This document shows, one piece after another, positions 55,719 through 64,000 of a DNA stretch of 64,000 nt. The stretch's first letter is position 1; each line of letters opens with the position of its first letter. The position numbers were made by a program, and so were the translations under genes. The notes under the pieces are model-generated. The model searched no databases and had not been told where the DNA came from. It worked only from the letters and a program-made list of their open reading frames with translations. The stretch covers positions 30,881,158 to 30,945,157 of the forward strand of contig NC_080042.1 in NCBI RefSeq assembly GCF_012489685.1, read 5' to 3'. The DNA is from Lotus japonicus. Taxonomy: Eukaryota > Streptophyta > Magnoliopsida > Fabales > Fabaceae.

Positions 55719-58700
55719 TATTGAATGACAGACTTCAAGAAGAAGTCACTGTGATGAAGTCAAAAATTGAAGGTATGGTAAAATCTGTTCGTATGTTGAA
55801 TAAAGGAACTGATGTGTTTGACTTAATTTTAGAAACAAGAAAGGTTGCAAGGGATATGACAGGACTAGGATATACTGAAGACCCCACAGTTGAACAAAAT
55901 GAAAATATCAGTAACAAGTTTATTCCTGCGGAGAAGAAGACCAAGTTCAAGATGTCAAGCCGAATGTCCCAACATGTTGCTCAACAAGGGTACAGGCAGA
56001 TTCCTTATTCTTATCCTCCAACCCAGATAATGAGGAACACAACCTGAAAAGGTCACCATTGTGGTAAGCATGGACATATAAGACCCTACTGTTACAAGCT
56101 GTATGGAACACCTCAACACTGGAGAACTACTCAGATGCACACCTCTGCTAATTCAAAGAGAAGAGAGTGCAAACCTAAGAACATTGTACCAGTTTTTGTT
56201 GCCTACACCTCTCTAAGAGCATCTTCTAAGGAGGATTGGTACTTTGATAGTGGATGGTCCAGACATATGACTGGAATAAAGATGTACTTAGATAATATCA
56301 AACCTCACTCTACTAGCTTTGTCACTTTTGGTGATGGGGCTAAAGGAAGAATCAAGGGATCTTGAAAGATTGTTAGCGGTGGCTCTCCAAATTTGAGTAA
56401 TGTGTTGTTGGTAGAAAGCTTAACTGCTAACCTGGTTAGCATAAGTCAACTATGTGACTTGGATCTGAATGTCTCATTTAACAAAGCTGGCTTCAAGGTT
56501 ACTGATGAAAATGAGGAAGTTGTCATGACTGGAGTAAGATCCAAAGACAACTGCTACATGTGGTCTCCACAAAACAAGGCTATGTCCTCAATGTGTCTAG
56601 TTTCAAAGGAAGATGAAGCAAAGTTGTGGCATAAAAAATTAGGGCATCTAAATCCCACAAGCATGAAGAAGGTCATATCAAAAGAAGCCATTAGAGGTAT
56701 TCCCAGATTGAAGATAGAAGAAAACAAAGTGTATAGAGAATGCCAAATTAGAAAGCAGACCAAAACTTCTCACAAGAAACTGACTCAAATTGGTACAACA
56801 AGATCCTTGGAATTGCTACACATGGACTTGATGGGACCAATGCAAAAAGAAATTTTTGGTGGAAAAAGGTATGTATTTGTATGTGTTGATGATTTTTCAA
56901 GATTCACCTGGGTGAGCTTTCTTGCAGAAAAGTCAGAAACTTTTGAAGTGTTCAGAGAACGAAGTCAGCAACTCCAGAGAGAAAAGGGCTATGGAATTGT
57001 AAAAATCAGAAGTGATCATGGGAAGGAATTTGAGAATGGAAAATTTTCAGAATATTGTGGAAATGAAGGAATCAAGCATGAGTTCTCTGCTCCTATCACT
57101 CCACAACAGAATGGTGTGGTTGAAAGAAAGAACAGAACAATGCAAGAATCTGCTAGGGTAATGCTTCATGCTAAGAAAGTTCCTTATCATTTCTGGGCTG
57201 AGGCTATAAACATTGCTTGCTATATTCACAACAGAGTAACTATACGCTCAGGAACTGGCTCCACTCTATATGAGTTGTGGAAAGGGAAGAAACCTACTTT
57301 CAAGTACTTTCATGTCTTTGGAAGTAGATGTTACATTTTAGGTGATAGAGAACAGAGGAGGAAGCTTAATCCCAAGAGTGATGAAGGGTTATTTCTGGGT
57401 TACTCGGTAAATAGCAAGGCTTACAGGGTGTTTAATTCTCGCACAAGAACTATGATGGAATCCATAAAATTGGTTGTGGATGACAGAGTAAGCAGTCTAA
57501 ATGAAGTCAATGCAGATGGAGATGATAGTGTGCCTCAGATAGTTGACGAGAGACCAAATGACTGTGACATCCGGTCTGACACAGAACCTGAAGAAGAAAA
57601 AGAACAGGAGTCATCCAAGGAGAGTGTTCCCTCAATCAGAATTCAGAAGATACATCCCAAAGAAAACATAATTGGGAATCTGAATGAAGGAGTCATCACT
57701 AGATCTAGAGACACTATTGCAAATGCCTGTTTTATATCTAAGATTGAGCCAAAGAACATCAAGGAAGCCCTAACTGATGAGTACTGGATAAATGTCATGC
57801 AGGTTGAATTGAGTCAATTTAAGCGGAATGAGGTATGAGATCTTGTTCTCATACCAGAAGGTGTGAATGTGATTGGTACAAAGTGAATTTTCAAGAACAA
57901 GTCATATGAAAATGGTACTGTGACAAGAAACAAGGGCATATTAGTTGCTCAAGGGTGTACCCAGATTGAAGGAATTGATTTTGATGAAACCTTTGCTCCT
58001 GTTGCTCGATTAGAATCAATCAGATTGTTGTTAGGACTGACATGCATTTTGAAATTCAAGCTGTTCCAGATGGATGTGAAGAGTGCCTTCTTGAATGGAT
58101 ACCTGAATGAGGAAGTCTATGTAGAACAACCAAAGGGATTTGTAGATCCAACCTTTCCAGAACATGTTTACAAGTTGAGAAAGGCCTTGTATGGATTAAA
58201 GCAAGCACCAAGGACGTGGTATGAAAGGCTAACAGAGTTCCTGATAAGTAAAGGGTACAACAAGGGAGGAATAGACAAGACTCTATTTGTGAAAAGTGAT
58301 GGTAGAAAAGTCATGATAGCTCAGATATATGTAGATGACATTGTTTTTTGCGGTATGTCAGACCACATGGTCGAACATTTTGTTAGACACATGAAATCTG
58401 AGTTTGAGATGAGTCTAGTGGGTGAATTAAATTACTTTCTGGGGTTGCAAGTAAAACAGATGGAAGACTCCATGTTCATCTCACAGAGCAAGTATGCCAA
58501 AGAACTAGTTAAGAAGTTCGGTCTTGAAGGGTCTACTCATAAGAGAACTCCTGCAGCCACTCATATCAAGCTAACTAAAGATGAAAGTGGAACTGATGTT
58601 GATCAAAGCTTATACAGAAGTATGATTGATTGGGTAGGAAATGCAGATGACAGAAAAAGTACTTCAAGAGGATGCTTCTTTCTTGGTAATAATCTCATAT

Positions 58701-59041
58701 CTTGGTTCAACAAAAAGCAAAATTGTGTCTCACTATCTACTACTGAGGCTGAATATATAGCTGCTGGAAGTGGGTGCACTCAACTATTATGGATGAAGCA
58801 GATGCTGAAGGAATATAATGTCGAGCAAGATGTCATGACATTATACTGTGACAACCTGAGTGCCATCAACATTTCAAAAAATCCAATTCAACATAGCACG
58901 ACTAAGCACATTGACATTCGTCACCACTTTATTAGAGATTTGGTTGAAGAAAGGATTATCACTCTTGAGCATGTGGAAACAAATATGCAGCTAGCGGATA
59001 TTTTCACAAAAGCGTTGGATGCGGCTAAGTTTGGGAGTTGA
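55712..59041 (+). pseudogene. pol: Copia Pol: protease, integrase, RT, RNase H, with a deletion
   Basis: Domains in order: a second knuckle-like segment CGKHGHIRPYC (56058-56090); protease DSG (about 56244); integrase finger (WHKKLGHLN, near 56627, with a later Cys replaced by Tyr in VYREC); D, D, E in HMDLMGP, RSDHGKEF and GVVERKN; RT from 57920 with YVDD at 58328-58339; RNase H (LSTTEAEY, YCDNLSAIN) to the stop at 59041. TGA codons occur at 56045, 56363, 57836 and 57884. At about 58624 the sequence jumps in frame from MYRSMI-type RT thumb to the NADDRKST segment of RNase H, missing roughly 70-80 codons that include the first RNase H aspartate region. Confidence 0.92.
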
Positions 59042-59259
59042 GAGGAAAATTGGGGATTTGTGTAATAACTGACTTATAGCAGTTATTGACACATGTCAAG
59101 GGTAACAGCTATAATTTCCTCTATTTAACCGCCTTTGATAAAGTTGAGGAAGACACAGAACTGAGTTGTCTTGGTTTTACAAACGTGAATTATTCTCTCT
59201 CTTTGTGTTCTTTGCTCTCTAACGGTAATTTTTGTAATTGTGTCAAGTTACTCTCAATT
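59042..59259. other. Spacer between pol and the env-like ORF
   Basis: Contains CTCTATTTAACCGCC (TATA-like, about 59110) and a CT-rich leader, which could be an internal promoter and leader for the third ORF (inference). Confidence 0.45.
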
Positions 59260-61216
59260 ATGACTCAAGATTCAGGAAAGAAGATCGCCATCGGTCCCAA
59301 ACCTATCAAGAACTCTCATGGAGTCAAATTTCTTGGTTTGAAGACTGCTTCTTCTACTCCCTCTAGGGTTACTCGTTCCTCTGCGAAAATTGTCTCTCCA
59401 GAATCGTCTGGCCCATCCAAGAGGACAAGGAGTATGAGGATCAAGCATGTTTTCAAGCGAGGCATAGGGAAAGCATCAAGTGTTCAGGACATCTCAGAAG
59501 ATTCCATTCCTGATCCACCAATTGATGATAATCAAGAAAGCGATGTCGTCGATGTTGAAGCAGATCAAGTTATCCACAATGTCTTAGAACGCTTGCTGAT
59601 GTTGCCACTGCACAGGATGTCATGCCAAATGTTGAATCACAGGTTGATCGTGATTCTGAACCAAACTCTGAAGCAAACCCGAGTGAACCTGATGCTGAGA
59701 AGGAAGATGATACTGATGTTGCTAGTCAGGAATCTTCAAGTGAGAAGACTCCCTCTGTTGAAATTCCCTATGAGAAAACCCTTGAACCCTTGTCCAAGAA
59801 GGGTAAGAAACAAGTGTTTGTTGCCTCTAAAGAAGAAGACTCTGATGATCAAGAAGTGCACAAGAAAGTCACTGCCTCTGCTAGTAGGAAAGCCACAGTT
59901 TCTACAAGCAAGAATGTTACAGGTTTGAAAGAAAAGAAGAAAAAGGTTCTGGTTCTCAAACTCCCAAGACTCCAAGAGCATCTCAGGTCTCAGTTCCTGA
60001 GAATAAGACAAAGAAGGACAAGAAAGATGAGAAAATGGCTGCATCCACTGGAAAGAAAAGGAAAGATGTTGCTGAAACTGACTCTGAGACAGATGTCGAG
60101 CCAGATGTTCCTGACATCACCACTACTGCCAAGAAAGGGATCAAGGGGAAGAGAATTCCTTTGAATGTTCCCGAGGCACCAATTGACAATGTATCCTTCC
60201 ACTTTGCCAGTTTTGCACAAAGTTGGAAGTCTGTTGTTCAGAGAAGGTTAGCCATAGAAAGGGAGCTTCATGCAGATGCCTTGGAGCTCAAAGAGATCAT
60301 GGAACTGTTGGTTGATGCAGGTTTGATGAAGACTGTCAAGGACATTGGCAGATGTTTCTCTCAATTGGTTAGGGAATTCATTGTGAATATCCCTACTGAA
60401 TGTGATGATGAGAGTAGCCCTGAGTTCAGGAAGGCCTATGTTAGAGGAAAGTGTGTTAATTTCTCTCCTGAAGTTGTTAATGAGTTTTTGGGAAGAAGTC
60501 CGGTTGCTGGAACTGATGAAGAACCTGATTTAAATAGGGTTGCTAAGACCCTTACTGGCAAGATGGTCAAGAAGTGGCCAAATAAAGGATTACTTCCCTC
60601 TGGGAAGTTAACTACCAAGTATGCTATCCTTTTCAAGATTGGGTGTGCAAATTGGATGGCCACCAATCACCTATCTGGTGTAACTCCTCCCCTTGCAAGA
60701 ATTCTCTATGTGATTGGCACTGGTGGTGAGTTTGATTTTGGCAAACTGGTTTTTGATCAGACTCTAAAGCATGCAGGCTCTTATGCTGTGAGACTGCCAA
60801 TTCTGTTTCCTTGCCTATTGTTTGAACTAATTGTCAAACAACACCCTCATGTTGTGAAGGTTGATGAGCCACAAGGTAAGAAGCCTCCGCCTCTCAAATT
60901 TGATTATCGCTTGTTTGTTGGGACACATGTTCCAGACATTGTGCTATCTGCAGCAAAGGGTTCTGCCAGTACCAGTGGACAAGCTCATCAAGGCCATGAC
61001 ACAGGTTCCTACTGGTGCTGCTGAGGAAGGTAATATTGAAGAGTCTACTGAAGATGTTGAAGATGACAATGCTGATGTTAAGGAAGAAGAGGCTCAGTAT
61101 GAAACTGCTGGAGAGGAAGAGGATGACTCTGAAAGGGAAAATGAGGAATCTGATGGAGAAGAGAAGTGGGATGTAACTGGCTTCACCAGTTCTAGCACTC
61201 GTAGCACCTCTCTTTA
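59260..61216 (+). pseudogene. Env-like third ORF of the SIRE-type copia (putative plant transposon protein)
   Basis: Starts MTQDSGKKIAIGPK at 59260 and ends at the stop 61214-61216, about 650 codons if the frames are followed. Three frame changes are visible, near 59588, in an A-rich run near 59945 and near 60960. The N-terminal third is basic and then Ser/Glu-rich; the middle (60200-60950) holds the conserved block FVNIP-type: REFIVNIPTECDDESS, VRGKCVNFSPEVVNEFLGR, resembling the family annotated as envelope-like or putative plant transposon protein in SIRE-type elements (from memory); the tail is very acidic. I see no convincing signal peptide or fusion peptide, so env function is unproven. 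Confidence 0.8.
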
Positions 61217-61671
61217 ATTCATTTTTTTTCTTTTGGATGTATTTGTTACAGCCTTGTGTGGCTCTATACTTACTACCCTTGCTCCTGGTCTGTAATAAGC
61301 TTCTGAGTACTACTCTTGGATTCTCCCAACACTGGAATGACTTTTCTATAATAGCATCATTGTTCTTCTTTGAGCCTTTACCAAATTGTGCTAATAAGGG
61401 GGAGTAATGGTTGTATGCAATAATCGTAGTTGTAGCAGTAGTTCTTGGTAATGCTGATGTGATGTGATCTTATGCTATGTGTTGTACTCTGATTGTTTCT
61501 AGTCTTTGGTACTGCATCTGGGTGCTGTTAATAGCTTTGTTGTTGAAGAATGTTTTAAGCTACCTTGGTATGGCTTGAGTTACTCTTCTCTGGCATTTCA
61601 AGCTACAAGTATTTCTGAAGAGTCTTTATGGTAGTGTAGTATATTAGCTAAAATTTGACAAAGGGGGAGAT
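61217..61671 (+). other. 3' untranslated region and polypurine tract of the copia
   Basis: Non-coding, T-rich; ends in GACAAAGGGGGAGATT (61657-61672), a classic copia polypurine tract, directly before the 3' LTR. Confidence 0.85.
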
Positions 61672-62571
61672 TGTTGTTCCTTTGTTTGGTTGTCTGCATT
61701 TTAGTTAAGTATGTGTGTGCCAACTTGTCGGACCCGATGTTCTAACAACTTGCCTATGACATCTGTCCCTAAGTATCTGCTGTTAGTTGGTTATTTGGTT
61801 ATCAGTGAAGCTTTGTTTTTCAAGTTAGGTTTTCCAGAAGCTTCTGTGCGCCATCAAGGGATATTCCATGTGTAATCAAACCCGGTTAAAGGGGGTTTGA
61901 TTTGGAGCTATTTATCAAAGTTGGAATCTGCTTATTTACGAGGATCTGAAGCAGATTTGTTACTCGGTTGTTTTTCAATTAACAACTTTCTGATTTGTGT
62001 ATGGACCGTGTGCTCTTTCAAGCCCAATGAAGACAATGCCTGGAAGACTATATATGAAAACTCAAGACCTAGTCTCGTTGGAGAGAACAGATTATCATAT
62101 TAGGGTTTTCATCGAGTTCATACTGTTTTGTACTCTTAGGAGCTTTATGCAATAGTTGTGAGCTAAGGGTGAGTGTCTCTTTGTGTGATCTTGAGATCTG
62201 TCTTTGTAACTCGTACTTGAGTTCAATCACTGTGGCAGTGATTGTAAGAGAGTGAGAGGGAGTGCTCATACTTAGGGGGAGACCTAAGTAATATTCCACG
62301 GGTAGAGATAGGTAGAAAAGATAGTTGAACTGGGGCAGTTTGTGTGAGACCTTTTTGTACAATTTCTCTATAATAGTGCATTATCTCTCTTGGGTGAAAA
62401 CCCTCAAGACGTAGGTGATTTTGCACCGAACTTGGTTAACAACTTCTTGTGTCTATTTTCTTCTTTTTCAGTTGTTTATCTTGTTGCATCATTTGCTGAA
62501 TTAGTCATATTGTTATACAAGATGTCTTAGACATCTGGTAGAACATTCGTGTTACTCTTGCCAGAATTTCA
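61672..62571 (+). repeat. 3' LTR of the copia element
   Basis: Matches 53569-54466 throughout with scattered transitions, clustered in the first 120 bp; ends TTGCCAGAATTTCA, followed by the target duplication CATTC. Confidence 0.95.
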
Positions 62572-62576
62572 CATTC

Positions 62577-62722
62577 CACAAATCACCCCTCGGAAAATAC
62601 ACGGATTGATAAACACGAGAAAGCAACAAATCCGGATTCCAGTGCATTTGCCACCAATTCTTACCCACAAGAGCCATGTTAAAGGCTTTAAAGTCCTGAA
62701 AACCTAGACCACCATCTGTTGA
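62577..62722 (-). pseudogene. L1 ORF2 piece on the far side of the copia
   Basis: Minus-strand reading DGGLGFQDFKAFNMALVGKN and VYQSVYFPRGDLWN, the conserved region between L1 RT and its zinc-binding domain. It joins in frame to the segment ending at 53568 once the copia and one CATTC are taken out. Confidence 0.88.
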
Positions 62723-64000
62723 AAGATTTTTTTACCACTCTACGTTTGAATCTCTCAAGACTCAATTGTAGTATAGTAAAGGATTTTGTCGTATCCACAA
62801 GGAGATGTAGTACTTATGTCGTTCAATAGCTAACAGACTCAAATGATGGTTAACAGAGATATTAGGGGTTTGTTTAAGAACATGAAAATATAAAGAAAGC
62901 AGGTAAAGTAGTTGGATTCACCAAGGTAGATAGTTTTGCTGGGATTAGAGTTTCGTTGTTTGACCTCTATGTATTCTATTGATTCACATACAAATATCGT
63001 TCTATGCAATTGATTCCTCCCACCATTTCTTATCTTACTACCCAGTCCCCCGATGTAGAAGATTATCAACTCCCTATATTAACCTTCAATCCCTTGATCG
63101 ATTAACAATAGTGAGTAGCATTAAGCATAGATGTTTGAATAGACTAATGATCTAACCCTATCCCTAGACCTTAGAATCATTAGATGATTTTACCTAATTC
63201 AGATTTAAATAGTTAGTTCCCACCATCCTATTAAATCTAAATTCATGTTCTAGGTGATCAATCCAAAACAAGCATGAAGCACAATGTAAAAATCATTGAA
63301 TCATGGAAAAGAAACATATGATTAACTCTAGTTCTGACTCAAGAACGTGTGAGTTCCCTACACAAGTTTGAATCAATCAAAATACCCAAGGGGATCAAAC
63401 CTAAGATGTAGCATGAAGCATAAGAGAAAACCATTGATTCTTTAACATAGAAACATGAAATTTGCATGAAAGGAAATCAAATAGATTACATGAGCATCAA
63501 AACAACTAGTTCCAATCCCAACAAATGAGAAATTAGCTATCCATTTCCATGGATAGCTTTACAATCATAAAAGAGAAGAAGAACGATGAAAAACCGAATA
63601 CGTGACGGTTCCTCGGCGATGAAATCAGCTCCAAAGCCTTCTCCCAAGTCTCCTATACCTCCCTTGATGCTCTCCTTCGAGTTTTATCTTTCCCTAAGTT
63701 GTGGGTTTCAGTTCTGGTCCAAGAAGTTCCGTTTCTGATGGGATTTTGGCCTTTTTATATAAAATTCTGACACAGGGCGCTCAGCTCTTTTTCCCGTGCG
63801 CTGAGCTGAATTTGTTTTACCTTCACTGATGGGTTTTGTCTCCAAACCGCCTCAGACCAGCTGAGCACTCTTAAAATCAGCTCAGCTCTTTTAGGACATA
63901 ATCTTTCCACTAAAAATCAGCTCAGCACCTTCAAAATCAGCTCAGCTCTTTTAAGTCAGAACCATTCCACCATAAATCAGCTGAGCACCTTTTGGAATAA
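62723..64000 (-). mobile_element. Edge of another non-autonomous LTR related to the LARD-like element
   Basis: TCAAGACTCAATTGTAGTAT and GGATTTTGTCGTATCCACAA (62757-62802) match, with changes, the same positions near the inner LTR end of the element at 27866 (CAAGACTCAATCGTAGTATA). The following 1.2 kb has the same layout (no coding, AACTCTAG/CCTA-rich, CTTCTCCCAAGTCTCC near 63640) but little direct identity, so it is a different subfamily. The other end is outside the window. Confidence 0.65.
63775..63990. repeat. Tandem AATCAGCTCAGC repeats
   Basis: Two units of about 61 bp (AAAATCAGCTCAGCTCTTTT then a spacer with CCACTAAAAATC), plus flanking GCTGAGCTGAATTTG and CAGCTGAGCAC. The words AGCTCAGC and GCTGAGCT are mutually complementary, so the array can fold. 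Confidence 0.8.

Larger units (their letters stand above)
53569..62571 (+). mobile_element. Full-length Ty1-copia retrotransposon, SIRE/Maximus type
   Basis: LTRs 53569-54466 and 61672-62571 (about 900 bp) enclose gag, pol and a third env-like ORF. CATTC is duplicated at 53564-53568 and 62572-62576. The primer site follows the 5' LTR and a purine tract precedes the 3' LTR. The LTRs differ at several percent of positions in the first 120 bp and less elsewhere, older than the LARD-like element. Gag and pol carry at least eight nonsense codons, one frame change and an internal deletion, so it cannot be autonomous. Confidence 0.95.
52164..62722 (-). mobile_element. L1 LINE 3' fragment, split by the copia element
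   Basis: LINE sequence runs 62722-62577 and then 53568-52164 on the minus strand, about 1.55 kb in total. A T run of 13 (52164-52176) is its poly(A) tail. The 5' end is truncated within ORF2 at about 62722, where an unrelated LTR begins. The copia insertion used the site CATTC. Confidence 0.88.

Overview
The window is nuclear DNA of a flowering plant. The evidence is plant-type LTR retrotransposons of the Tat and Tekay Ty3-gypsy lineages and the SIRE/Maximus Ty1-copia lineage, an L1 LINE, hAT, MULE and Helitron elements, tRNA-derived SINEs and AT-rich DNA with GT-AG introns. A eudicot, perhaps a legume, fits the LTR and env-like families best, but that rests on remembered resemblance. I found no intact host gene, rRNA, tRNA or CRISPR. 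Nearly all that can be explained is mobile DNA, much of it nested, and many insertion boundaries can be fixed to the base from target-site duplications (TSDs).

Layout. 1-2828: end of a Tekay-type LTR. 2829-5585: AT-rich, with a GATA microsatellite and a SINE. 5586-15833: short hAT element split by a 9.7 kb Tat-lineage gypsy element (6131-15804) that carries gag, pol and, on the opposite strand, a spliced two-exon gene with its own TATA box. 15842-20190: Helitron and a MULE-like element. 20196-27860: mosaic of broken copia (minus strand) and Tekay gypsy (plus strand). 27866-36402: non-autonomous LTR element on the minus strand, with a 3.8 kb solo LTR inserted one base from its end. 36403-37850: more of the minus-strand copia. 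38665-39294: SINE and MITE. 39871-48087: MULE holding a solo LTR that itself holds another solo LTR. 48198-51435: LINE fragment and hAT element. 52164-62722: L1 LINE fragment split by a 9.0 kb SIRE-type copia (53569-62571) with a decayed env-like third ORF. 62723-64000: edge of another non-autonomous LTR.

Working state. The Tat gypsy and SIRE copia are structurally complete (two LTRs, primer site, matching TSDs), but gag-pol is broken in both. Most nonsense codons are what C-to-T or G-to-A change of a family codon would give, as expected of methylated, silenced DNA (inference). The antisense gene inside the Tat element is the only long coding unit that still reads open, once two introns are removed.

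Most unusual observation. The Tekay-type LTRs carry, in a corresponding interior region, arrays of small hairpins whose apical sequence is constant while both stem arms change together (CAC/GTG, CAT/ATG, CGC/GCG; GAAG/CTTC, GAGG/CCTC, GGGG/CCCC). A second subfamily has a different constant loop (CCACTCC) with different paired stems. This looks like selection for, or a mechanism generating, secondary structure.
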